Source: Actinomycetes bacterium
Lineage (GTDB): Bacteria; Actinomycetota; Acidimicrobiia; Acidimicrobiales; Palsa-688
DNA length: 9,737 nucleotides
Direction: 5' to 3'
NCBI GenBank assembly: GCA_021827225.1
Contig: JAKAXG010000110.1
Location: 1 to 9,737, forward strand
Made by a program: the position numbers and the translations under genes. Below, piece by piece: positions 1 through 5,289 of this stretch. How positions within the stretch are numbered: position 1 is the stretch's first letter; each line of letters opens with the position of its first letter. Under the pieces are notes generated by a model, which did no database searches, was not told the origin of the DNA, and worked only from the letters and a program-made list of their open reading frames with translations.

Positions 1-110
1 CGAAAGTGCTGGTCAGACACTACAAACGGAGCTTCACCATCTTCGAGGGCACCAGCGAGATCCAGCAGCTGGTCATCGCCCGGGCCATCTCGGGGATGCA
101 CATCGCCTGA
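1..110 (+). CDS. Acyl-CoA dehydrogenase, C-terminal end (partial)
   Basis: The frame starting at base 3 reads 35 codons and then TGA at 108-110. The gene begins outside the window. The residues include the family's C-terminal signature IFEGTSEIQ followed by QLVIARAISG. This closing helix is characteristic of FAD-dependent acyl-CoA dehydrogenases, which make the trans-2,3 double bond in acyl-CoA during beta-oxidation or branched-chain degradation. In the short- and medium-chain enzymes the glutamate of the (Y/F)EGT motif is the catalytic base, and it is present here (codon at 45-47). Substrate chain length cannot be judged from this fragment. The gene converges on rpiA, and a strong hairpin lies 20 bases after the stop. 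Confidence 0.93.
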   Translation, partial: KVLVRHYKRSFTIFEGTSEIQQLVIARAISGMHIA

Positions 111-130
111 ACCGGCCACAGTCCCCCCCC

Positions 131-161
131 GAAGTGCCCCGGTCCGGTACCGGGGCACTTC
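131..161. terminator. Perfect 13-bp hairpin between convergent genes
   Basis: GAAGTGCCCCGGT and its exact reverse complement ACCGGGGCACTTC flank a 5-nt loop (CCGGT). It lies 20 bases after the acyl-CoA dehydrogenase stop and 4 bases beyond the rpiA stop on the other strand, so it can serve both transcripts. No T-run follows on either side, so it is an actinobacterial-type strong stem rather than a canonical intrinsic terminator. A run of eight C (123-130) precedes it. Confidence 0.75.
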
Positions 162-165
162 CGCG

Positions 166-789
166 TCAGGCCCTCCCGGTGATCACGTCGCTGACCATGG
201 TCGGGGGGAACAGCCCGTGTTCCACCACTCCGGCCACGGAGGCCAGCCGGGCGGCGAGGTCGGCCGGGTCGCCGACCGGACCGACCCAGTCGGTGATCAC
301 CCCGCCGTCGGGGCTCGGAGGACAGCCGGGCCTGATCTGCACCGGGCCCAGCGCCCGCAGCGTGGCCTCCAGGCCGAACTCCATCAGCTCCAAGGGGATG
401 GGGGCCCGGACGGCGTCGACCAGCTTGTCGCTCGAGACGATCACCACGAAACGGTCGGCGGCGGCGGCCACGATCTTCTCCCGGGTGTGGGCCCCGCCGC
501 CGCCTTTTACCAGCCAGCGGTCCGGTGTCACCTGGTCGGCCCCGTCGATGGCGATGTCGAGCCGCTCGATGGACCGGAACGGCTCCACCCGCAGGCCCAA
601 CTCCCGTCCCCGCTCCTCGGTGGCCCGGGAGGTGGCCACGCAGCGGATGGCGAGCTTCCGGCGGGCCAGCGCAGGAAGCAGGTGGGCGACGGTGGTGCCG
701 GTGCCCAGACCGACGGTCATGCCGTCCTCCACCAGTTCGGCGGCCGACACCGCCGCCTGGCGTTTCTCCTCTTCGACCCGGGCGCTCAC
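166..789 (-). CDS. rpiA: Ribose-5-phosphate isomerase A
   Basis: The enzyme interconverts ribose 5-phosphate and ribulose 5-phosphate in the non-oxidative pentose phosphate pathway, in the cytoplasm. The GTG at 789 gives 207 residues, against 219 in E. coli RpiA. The open frame runs further upstream, but that part lies inside the preceding gene and looks like frame shadow. The phosphate-binding loop GLGTGTT is at residues 27-33. Asp82 and Asp85 lie in DGADQ, and Lys95 begins KGGGGA. Glu104 lies in TREKI. These match E. coli Asp81, Asp84, Lys94 and Glu103 with a constant offset of one. The residue after the second Asp is Gln, where Glu is usual (DGADE). No clear SD is seen. The gene starts 20 bases after the VOC gene stop, so it is probably co-transcribed with it. 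Confidence 0.93.
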   Translation of the reverse strand: MSARVEEEKRQAAVSAAELVEDGMTVGLGTGTTVAHLLPALARRKLAIRCVATSRATEERGRELGLRVEPFRSIERLDIAIDGADQVTPDRWLVKGGGGAHTREKIVAAAADRFVVIVSSDKLVDAVRAPIPLELMEFGLEATLRALGPVQIRPGCPPSPDGGVITDWVGPVGDPADLAARLASVAGVVEHGLFPPTMVSDVITGRA

Positions 790-809
790 CCGGGCATACT
801 GCCAGACCG

Positions 810-1364
810 CTAGCTCAGTCGGGTGTGGGGCACCGAGCTGACTTTCCCGGTCGCCCGGATCTCCGCCACGGCCGGCACCGGGTCGGGATCGGAGAACAGC
901 ACGCCGTCGCCGTAGTCCGCGTCCCGTCCGGTGGCATCGGTGACCCACCATGACGCCTCGAGGGCTATGCCGTTCGGGTCGGTGAAATAGATGGAGCGGA
1001 TGAAGGAGTGGTCGATCACATCGGTGACCTCGCATCCGGCTGCCTTGAGCCGGGAGCGCAGGTCGAGGAGTGCCTCCTCGTCGGGCAGGTTGAACGAGAT
1101 GTGATCGAACTGGATGGCCCGCTCATCGGGGACGCCGGCCGGCTTGGCGAACGGCTTCAGTTCCACATCGCGGTACTCGAAGAACGCGACGGTGCTCTCC
1201 TGGCCGATCTCGAAGAAGTAGTGACGGAACGACCGGTTGCCGAGGTGGGCCACCAGCCGGGCTCCGAGAACCCCGTGGTAGAAGCGGACGGTCGCGTCCA
1301 TGTCGGTGGTGACGAGAGCCAGATGGTTGATGCCCCGCCAGTGTGGAATCCCGTTCTCGGCCAT
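810..1364 (-). CDS. VOC-superfamily protein (glyoxalase/extradiol dioxygenase fold)
   Basis: The 184-residue protein has two beta-alpha-beta-beta-beta modules of the vicinal oxygen chelate (VOC) fold. The first starts at GINHLAL (residues 11-17) and the second at QFDHISF (85-91). The second ends in YFTDPNGIALE (126-136). His14, His88 and Glu136 form the likely divalent metal site in the His-His-Glu pattern of extradiol dioxygenases and related enzymes. A tail of about 45 residues follows. The substrate cannot be assigned: glyoxalase, dioxygenase and epimerase members share this fold. The gene precedes rpiA on the same strand by 20 bases. The ATG at 1364 is the natural start, because module one begins only 10 residues later. 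TAGGAT 6 bases upstream could be a -10 box for a leaderless mRNA, although the overlapping AGGATGGGG could also act as an SD. Confidence 0.85.
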   Translation of the reverse strand: MAENGIPHWRGINHLALVTTDMDATVRFYHGVLGARLVAHLGNRSFRHYFFEIGQESTVAFFEYRDVELKPFAKPAGVPDERAIQFDHISFNLPDEEALLDLRSRLKAAGCEVTDVIDHSFIRSIYFTDPNGIALEASWWVTDATGRDADYGDGVLFSDPDPVPAVAEIRATGKVSSVPHTRLS

Positions 1365-1370
1365 GGCCCC

Positions 1371-1376
1371 ATCCTA
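1371..1376 (-). promoter_or_regulatory. Candidate -10 box (TAGGAT) of the VOC-rpiA transcript
   Basis: On the minus strand TAGGAT is followed by six bases and then the ATG at 1364. A TAnnnT box at this distance would put transcription start at or next to the start codon. No convincing -35 element is visible. The same bases overlap a possible SD (AGGATGGGG), so the two readings compete. Confidence 0.4.
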
Positions 1377-1475
1377 GGGACGGCCCGCCGCCTGCAGTTG
1401 TTGGAACTTCCCGGGCGGTGGCAGCCTCTGGGGGAAGAGTGGGCTGGGCCGGGAGTCCGGTGGCCCCCGACCGAC

Positions 1476-1480
1476 AGGAG
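1476..1480 (+). promoter_or_regulatory. Shine-Dalgarno AGGAG of the peroxiredoxin gene
   Basis: AGGAG lies five bases before the ATG at 1486 and fixes that start. A small GC hairpin is possible just upstream (GGGCC at 1446-1450 with GGCCC at 1462-1466), in what is presumably the 5' leader. Its role is unknown. Confidence 0.8.
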
Positions 1481-1485
1481 AACCG

Positions 1486-1968
1486 ATGACCATCGCAGTG
1501 GGCGACAAGATCCCCGACGTCAAGGTGCAGGTGCCAGGAGCGAACGGTCCGGAGCCGGCTTCGACCGCCGAACTGCTGGGCAAGGGCACCGTCGTGCTCT
1601 TCGGCGTTCCGGGAGCGTTCACCCCGACCTGCAGCGACCACCACCTTCCCGGCTTCGTGATCCGGGCGGAGGACCTGCACGCCAGGGGGGTCGACCGCAT
1701 CTACTGCGTCTCGGTGAACGACGCCTTCGTCATGGGGGCGTGGGGCCGCGACAACCAGGTCGAGGGCAAGGTGGGCATGATCGCCGACGGCTCGGCGCTG
1801 TTCACCAAGGAGATGGGCCTGGACGTGGACCTGACCGGCGGGGGCCTGGGAGTGCGGTCCAAGCGCTACGCCATGGTCATCAGGGACGGGATCGTGGACA
1901 ACCTGGCCGTGGAGGAGACACTGGGCCTCGACGTGAGCAGCGCCGACGCCGTCCTCAAGGCGCTGTAG
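1486..1968 (+). CDS. Peroxiredoxin, type II / Prx5-like (redoxin domain)
   Basis: This cytoplasmic thiol peroxidase of 160 residues reduces H2O2 and organic hydroperoxides. The active-site motif PGAFTPTCS spans residues 42-50, with peroxidatic Cys49, Pro42 and Thr46. The RSKRYAMVI stretch (124-132) supplies the expected active-site arginine. The C-terminal resolving cysteine of human PRDX5 is absent. A second cysteine, Cys74 in IYCVSVND, sits 25 residues after Cys49, the spacing of the two cysteines in plant type II peroxiredoxins (51 and 76 in the poplar enzyme). It is therefore either an atypical 2-Cys enzyme using Cys74 or a 1-Cys enzyme using an outside thiol. It has its own SD and is divergent from the VOC gene and convergent with the thioesterase gene, so it is probably monocistronic. 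Confidence 0.93.
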   Translation: MTIAVGDKIPDVKVQVPGANGPEPASTAELLGKGTVVLFGVPGAFTPTCSDHHLPGFVIRAEDLHARGVDRIYCVSVNDAFVMGAWGRDNQVEGKVGMIADGSALFTKEMGLDVDLTGGGLGVRSKRYAMVIRDGIVDNLAVEETLGLDVSSADAVLKAL

Positions 1969-1976
1969 GGGCGGCC

Positions 1977-1998
1977 CGCCGCGTCTACTCCCGCGGCG
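1977..1998. terminator. Possible GC hairpin at the peroxiredoxin/thioesterase convergence
   Basis: CGCCGCG (1977-1983) and CGCGGCG (1992-1998) can form a 7-bp stem with an 8-nt loop. The right arm lies inside the last codons of the minus-strand thioesterase gene. It begins 8 bases past the peroxiredoxin stop and could end that transcript. No T-run follows, and such stems arise easily at this G+C. Confidence 0.35.
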
Positions 1999-2413
1999 TG
2001 AGCAGGTAGGTGGACGACGCCTTGGCGATCAGCCGGCCGTCCCGGTCGGTCACCTCCGCCTCCACGAACGTCACCCTCGAGCCGCCGCCGATCACCCGGG
2101 CTGTGCAGGTCAGCAGCTCGCCGATCGGCGCGGCCCGCAGGAAGCTGATCTTCAACTCGGTGTTCGCCGTGTAGGCCTTGCGGCCCTGCAGGTTGGTGAT
2201 GGTGGCGGTGGCCATGGCGGTGTCGGCGAAGGCGGTGACGAAGCCACCCTGCACCACGCCCACCGGGTTCGCCAGGTGCTCGCCCGGCGTCATCTGCCAC
2301 ACGGTCACCCCGGGCACCGACTTGTCGACGCAGTACATGCCGAGGGTCAGGTCGCAGTTGGGCGGCACCCGGGGCCTGGGCTTGGCCGGCCGCGGGGCCG
2401 TCGCCCCGCTCAC
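1985..2413 (-). CDS. PaaI-family hotdog-fold thioesterase
   Basis: A 142-residue single hotdog domain of the PaaI/4HBT superfamily, predicted to hydrolyse an acyl-CoA thioester in the cytoplasm. The core motif NPVGVVQGGFVTAFADTA spans residues 49-66. Asp64 in FADTA is the expected catalytic acid. The position of the His-Gly-Gly of E. coli PaaI is Gln-Gly-Gly, a common variant in this superfamily. The strand pattern TELKISFLRAAPIGE (85-99) is also typical. The GTG at 2413 overlaps the TGA of the TetR gene (GTGA, 4 bp), which decides the start and indicates translational coupling. The longer upstream frame is Gly/Pro-rich and lies inside the TetR gene, so it is rejected. The acyl substrate is unknown. 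Pairing with a TetR regulator suggests control by an acyl-CoA or a hydrophobic compound. Confidence 0.88.
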   Translation of the reverse strand: MSGATAPRPAKPRPRVPPNCDLTLGMYCVDKSVPGVTVWQMTPGEHLANPVGVVQGGFVTAFADTAMATATITNLQGRKAYTANTELKISFLRAAPIGELLTCTARVIGGGSRVTFVEAEVTDRDGRLIAKASSTYLLTPRE

Positions 2414-3072
2414 GCCTCGCCCGCCCGTCGGGCGGCGCTGCCGGGCAGGCCCCGGAGCCCGGCCCACACCAGGTCCGCCAGCCGGACCGCCATCAGGTCC
2501 GCCTCCGCCGGGTCCATCCCGCTCGGCACCGGCCCGTCGGTCTCGCCCCGGAGGGCCACCCACCGCCGGCCTGCCACCTCGCCGAGGCCGACGATGGCGT
2601 AGCCGAGGAGGTCACGGTGCCCGGCGTCGATGTCGGCGTCGATGAAGTGGGCGATGGTGGCGGCTATTCCCTCTTCCAGCCGCCGGACCGATTCGGCGAA
2701 TTCCTCGCTGAGGCGGGCGCCGCTGCCGAACACCAGCTGGAACGCCGCCGTGCGGCGGCAGACGAAGTCGAAATAGGCCCGAAAACCGGCCAGCACCCGG
2801 TGGTACGGGTTCTCCTCCGCCGCCGCCCTTTTTTCCACATCGCCGAGAAGGTCCCGACCGACCGATTCAAGCAATTCCTGGAACAATTGCTGCTTCGACT
2901 GGAAGTGCTGGTACAGGACCGGCTTGGTCACCCCGGCGGCCTCGGCGATCTCCTCCATGGACGTGTCGTGGTAACCACCCGCCGCGAAGCGCTCGAGCGC
3001 CACTTCCAGCAGCTGGTTGCGCCGGGCCGCAGCCGGCATGCGCTGCCTCAGTTCTGTGACCTTTTCTCCCAT
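2410..3072 (-). CDS. TetR/AcrR-family transcriptional regulator
   Basis: A 220-residue dimeric repressor-type protein. The N-terminal DNA-binding domain begins at RRNQLLEVALERFAAGGY (17-34). The helix-turn-helix follows at residues 38-58, with TSMEEIAEAAGVTK and then PVLYQHF, a textbook TetR pattern. The remaining 150 or so residues are helical and variable, as expected for a ligand and dimer domain, so the ligand cannot be told. The start is taken at ATG 3072, because the 39 residues encoded further upstream resemble translated non-coding DNA. No SD precedes this ATG. TACTGT seven bases upstream suggests a leaderless mRNA. The gene overlaps the downstream thioesterase by 4 bp. Palindromes around its start make autoregulation plausible. 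Confidence 0.9.
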   Translation of the reverse strand: MGEKVTELRQRMPAAARRNQLLEVALERFAAGGYHDTSMEEIAEAAGVTKPVLYQHFQSKQQLFQELLESVGRDLLGDVEKRAAAEENPYHRVLAGFRAYFDFVCRRTAAFQLVFGSGARLSEEFAESVRRLEEGIAATIAHFIDADIDAGHRDLLGYAIVGLGEVAGRRWVALRGETDGPVPSGMDPAEADLMAVRLADLVWAGLRGLPGSAARRAGEA

Positions 3073-3074
3073 AT

Positions 3075-3083
3075 CTGTCACAG
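3075..3083. promoter_or_regulatory. Candidate TetR operator CTGTCACAG over the -10 region
   Basis: CTGT and ACAG flank one central base (3079), just upstream of the TetR ATG and overlapping the candidate -10 box TACTGT (3080-3085, minus strand; 7 bases before the ATG). A matching inverted copy CTGTGAC occurs at 3054-3060 inside the first codons, giving CTGTGAC-N16-GTCACAG. An autorepressor site is plausible from position alone. The arms are short. Confidence 0.4.
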
Positions 3084-3105
3084 TACGCCCACTTCGGAAT
3101 GCCCC

Positions 3106-3116
3106 CCGGTGACCGG
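3106..3116. promoter_or_regulatory. Palindrome CCGGTGACCGG near the TetR -35 position
   Basis: Arms CCGGT and ACCGG flank one central base. It lies about 20 bases upstream of the candidate -10 box TACTGT, where a -35 element or operator would be expected. It could be a second regulator site, but this motif is easily found by chance in GC-rich DNA. Confidence 0.3.
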
Positions 3117-3446
3117 TAAGGGACAAGCCGGAGAGCGGCCTCGGCGGGGGGCGAACACGGGACCATCCTGACAGACCGCTTCCTCCCACTGCCCAACCGG
3201 GACCATGTCTAAAGACCCGGCGTGATGGGTAGGAGCTGAGTCGGTTCGGAAAGTGCGTATACGCGCGCTTCTTCTGGTCGGTCCAAACCAGCAGGAACAG
3301 GGGATCCGCTTGCCGAAGGAATCTGCCGTGAGGTCACCCAACTCGTCGCCAGCCCGGGTCACCAGCCGGCCGCCCGAGCCGTTGCGCCCCATCCCCGCCC
3401 GCCGGCCGGGAACCAGCCTTCTGGCCGCCAAGGTGCGCCGCCGGCG

Positions 3447-4592
3447 TCACCGGCTGGTCCCGCCCGCCGGGCGGTAGGCTCCGGCGCTTCCGCCGTCACC
3501 CGGTCCGCGGACCGGAGCGGGCTCCGGCAGCCGCCAACCGGCCCGGCGGATCAGGTCGGCCAGCCGGTCGGGCAACCGGGCGATGTCCAGGTGGTCGCGG
3601 ACCATCTGGTGGTTGTGGCGGAGCAGTTCCAGGTCGGGCTGCCCCAGCCACCGGCCCAGGTCGCCCGGTTGGTCGGCGTCGAACCACCTGAACCCGAGGC
3701 GGCGCAGCTCCGCCCCGACCGGGTAGGGGCCGACCGCCACCGGCCGGTCGAACACCGCCGCCTCCACCGGGGGGTTGCCGAATCCCTCCCAACTCGACGG
3801 GAAGACCACGGCGTCGCAGGCGGCGTAGGCGTGCTCGACCCCCCGCCACCCCTCCATGGGCGGCACCGGCCCGTGCCGAACCGGCACCCGGGCGGAGCGC
3901 AGCAGCGCCGAGAGCGTCTCCTCGAAACCCTCCTCAGCCGGTCCGAGCAGCCAGTACAGGGCCCCCAGCGCCTCGGCCACGGCCAGGCCCACATGGACGT
4001 TCTTGCGGGCGATGGCCCGGGTGGGCTGCAGCAGCACCGGGCGGTCGTCGGTCACGCCGAGAGCAGCCCTCGTGGCGCCCCGGTCGCCGGGGCGGGGATC
4101 GGGGTCGAAGGCGTTGCGGATCACCCGGGCGCTGATGCCCCACTCGGCCAGCTCGCGCGCCGAACGCTCGTTGATGGTCACATGCACCCACGCCGGATCG
4201 TCCGGGGGAGGGGGAGAGCCGGCGAAGCGCTCCCGCTGCCAGGGCAGGTCATGGTGGCGCATCACCGCCGGGCGGCCCGCCAGCGTCTCGGCGACGGCAT
4301 CACGGGCGGGCGGGTTGAGCGGGAGCGAGCACAGGTTCTCGACTATCACCAGGTCGGCCGGGGCCAGGGCCCGGGCCAGGGCCCGGCGGTCGAGCTTGCC
4401 CGCCGGGCGGCCGGTCAGCCACTCGCCGGCATCGAGACCGGCGACCGTCGTGTCCACCGGGCCGGCCCCGGCGACGGTGGCGGTGCGGTAGCCCACGCGG
4501 CGCAGGGCGGCGATCCACTTGGCCGCCTCGACCGACACCCCGTCGGCTCCCCCGAGGCGGAATGACAGGCTGACCGCCAGCGGTGCGCTCAT
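3447..4592 (-). CDS. GT-B fold glycosyltransferase (GT4-like)
   Basis: A 381-residue retaining-type glycosyltransferase that should move a sugar from a nucleotide-sugar donor to an unknown acceptor. The C-terminal donor domain carries the E-x7-E motif EGFGNPPVE (Glu269 and Glu277) preceded by VVFPSSW. An Arg/Lys phosphate-contact segment, PTRAIARKN, spans 190-198. The N-terminal domain contains [12 protein letters not shown] (112-123), whose histidines may be catalytic. No signal peptide or membrane segment is seen. The last 25 or so residues are Gly/Pro-rich and probably disordered. The start at ATG 4592 overlaps the DUF5317 gene stop (ATGA, 4 bp). A longer open frame to 4991 is Arg/Pro/Gly shadow of DUF5317. 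There is no polysaccharide or glycolipid cluster here to suggest the acceptor. Confidence 0.87.
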   Translation of the reverse strand: MSAPLAVSLSFRLGGADGVSVEAAKWIAALRRVGYRTATVAGAGPVDTTVAGLDAGEWLTGRPAGKLDRRALARALAPADLVIVENLCSLPLNPPARDAVAETLAGRPAVMRHHDLPWQRERFAGSPPPPDDPAWVHVTINERSARELAEWGISARVIRNAFDPDPRPGDRGATRAALGVTDDRPVLLQPTRAIARKNVHVGLAVAEALGALYWLLGPAEEGFEETLSALLRSARVPVRHGPVPPMEGWRGVEHAYAACDAVVFPSSWEGFGNPPVEAAVFDRPVAVGPYPVGAELRRLGFRWFDADQPGDLGRWLGQPDLELLRHNHQMVRDHLDIARLPDRLADLIRRAGWRLPEPAPVRGPGDGGSAGAYRPAGGTSR

Positions 4593-5128
4593 CGGGGGGC
4601 CGGAGACCGCCCCGGCCCGCTCCGGGCGGCGTTGGTGCCACCCCGGGGCGCGGTCAACCAGGCGAAGGCGGCCACCGCGGCGCCCAGGCTCACGACCAGG
4701 TCGCCGGGAGACGCGGTGAGCCCGAGGGCGGGCACCGATATGACGTCCGCCAGGGCGGTCAGGTGGTCGGCGCTGGTGAGGCCGTGGTGCAGGCCGGAGA
4801 CGGCAGCGGGGTCCATGGTGGCGACCGGCATCCCGGCATCGGCCAGGATCACCGCCAGGTTGCTCAGCATCCCGGCGGCCACCAGCACCATGCCTGGGTG
4901 GTGGCGGAGGCGCACGGCCAGCACGGCCAGCAGCCCGTAGCCGGTGACCGCCAGGGCGGGGGCTGCTCCGCCTACCGGCAGCCGGGAGCACCCGGCGCTG
5001 GCCAGCCCGGCGGCGAGCAGGGCCGGTTCCAGACGGCCGGCCCCGGTCGCGGCAGCCGGTCGGGGCCGCCGTCCGGCGAGCAGGCCGGCTGCCGCGCCGA
5101 GGACCACGGCGACCACGGCGAGCAGCAC
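4589..5128 (-). CDS. DUF5317-family integral membrane protein
   Basis: A 179-residue hydrophobic protein with about five membrane segments, starting at residue 1 with no cleavable signal. The second half resembles the DUF5317 pattern. It has [15 protein letters not shown] (88-102), a His-containing loop ([11 protein letters not shown]), [13 protein letters not shown], and then SPGD before the last helix. The family's function is not known, so none is assigned. GTG at 5128 is chosen because the first helix begins immediately and nothing upstream fits. It has no SD, and TAGCTT 6 bases upstream suggests a leaderless start. It is the first gene of a two-gene unit with the glycosyltransferase and is divergent from ccmA. 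The family match is from remembered motifs and is less certain than the membrane topology. Confidence 0.75.
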   Translation of the reverse strand: MLLAVVAVVLGAAAGLLAGRRPRPAAATGAGRLEPALLAAGLASAGCSRLPVGGAAPALAVTGYGLLAVLAVRLRHHPGMVLVAAGMLSNLAVILADAGMPVATMDPAAVSGLHHGLTSADHLTALADVISVPALGLTASPGDLVVSLGAAVAAFAWLTAPRGGTNAARSGPGRSPAPR

Positions 5129-5134
5129 GCTGAG

Positions 5135-5140
5135 AAGCTA
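5135..5140 (-). promoter_or_regulatory. Candidate -10 box (TAGCTT) of the DUF5317-glycosyltransferase unit
   Basis: On the minus strand TAGCTT is followed by six bases and the GTG at 5128. No SD is visible, so a leaderless transcript is the simplest reading. The palindrome at 5149-5162 would fall in the spacer between this box and any -35 element. Confidence 0.4.
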
Positions 5141-5148
5141 CCGGTTGC

Positions 5149-5162
5149 CGGCCCGCGGGCCG
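5149..5162. repeat. 14-bp perfect palindrome CGGCCCGCGGGCCG
   Basis: It lies in the divergent region between DUF5317 and ccmA, eight bases upstream of the candidate -10 box for DUF5317. Its half-site CGGCCCG recurs in the palindrome at 5191-5209. It may be a regulator site or a chance GC palindrome. Confidence 0.5.
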
Positions 5163-5190
5163 CGGCTTCTCCCCGTGGTCGCCGTAGCCG

Positions 5191-5209
5191 GCGGCCCGCC
5201 GCGGGCCGC
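5191..5209. repeat. Inverted repeat GCGGCCCG-N3-CGGGCCGC, related to that at 5149-5162
   Basis: Eight-base arms flank a CCG centre. It uses the same half-site as the upstream palindrome, with three bases inserted at the dyad. The two centres are about 45 bases apart. It lies about 80 bases before the ccmA start, so it could serve as an operator or as a hairpin in a longer transcript. Confidence 0.5.
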
Positions 5210-5271
5210 ACCCTCGGTGGCTCCGGGCGCCGGGAATGGCCCCCGGATGGCACAGCAGACCCGGTCGTCGC

Positions 5272-5277
5272 TACCGT
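5272..5277 (+). promoter_or_regulatory. Candidate -10 box (TACCGT) of the ccm operon
   Basis: TACCGT lies 12 bases before the ccmA ATG. A start about 7 bases downstream would leave a leader of only a few bases, which fits the absence of a good SD. An 8-bp direct repeat CCGGTCGT at 5261-5268 and 5282-5289 brackets the box. No -35 consensus is seen. Confidence 0.35.
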
Positions 5278-5289
5278 TGAGCCGGTCGT

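Larger units (their letters stand above)
3073..3446. other. Gene-free stretch upstream of the TetR gene
   Basis: These 374 bases lie between the end of the glycosyltransferase gene and the TetR start, both on the minus strand. No reading frame here has recognisable protein character, and I see no tRNA-like or other RNA gene. It contains the TetR promoter region, a 9-bp direct repeat CGGGACCAT at 3158 and 3198 (40 bases apart), GTCT-AA-AGAC at 3207-3216, and the perfect 10-bp palindrome GCGTATACGC at 3255-3264. The middle part (about 3200-3320) looks less GC-rich than its surroundings. No clear terminator for the glycosyltransferase transcript is visible. Confidence 0.6.

Noticed and set aside
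1008..2009. A 333-codon open frame on the plus strand
   Set aside because: It crosses the antisense of the VOC gene and then runs out of frame through the peroxiredoxin gene. Both real genes are strongly supported.
2870..2891. Inverted repeat AGCAATT-N8-AATTGCT
   Set aside because: It lies inside the TetR coding sequence in a Gln/Leu/Glu-rich stretch (CAG, CAA, TTG, GAA codons), which explains the symmetry.
3073..3189. Longer TetR start at 3189 adding 39 residues
   Set aside because: The added residues are Gly/Ser/Arg/Pro-rich with no match to TetR N-termini, and the region holds promoter-like signals. The ATG at 3072 fits family length.
3413..3424. Short hairpin CCAG-CCTT-CTGG after the glycosyltransferase gene
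   Set aside because: A 4-bp stem is too weak to be called a terminator, and no T-run follows on the minus strand.
3078..3431. A 117-codon minus-strand frame in the gene-free stretch
   Set aside because: It runs into the TetR upstream region with no SD and has a composition without secondary-structure pattern. A partial gene remnant cannot be excluded, but there is no positive evidence.
3253..3477. A 74-codon plus-strand frame starting at GTG
   Set aside because: It has no SD and an Arg/Pro/Ser-rich content, and its end is antisense to the glycosyltransferase gene. No recognisable motif was seen.
3591..4565. A 324-codon open frame on the plus strand
   Set aside because: It is antisense to the glycosyltransferase gene, whose E-x7-E motif and family features are clear. 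The plus frame has low-complexity Gly/Arg/His content.
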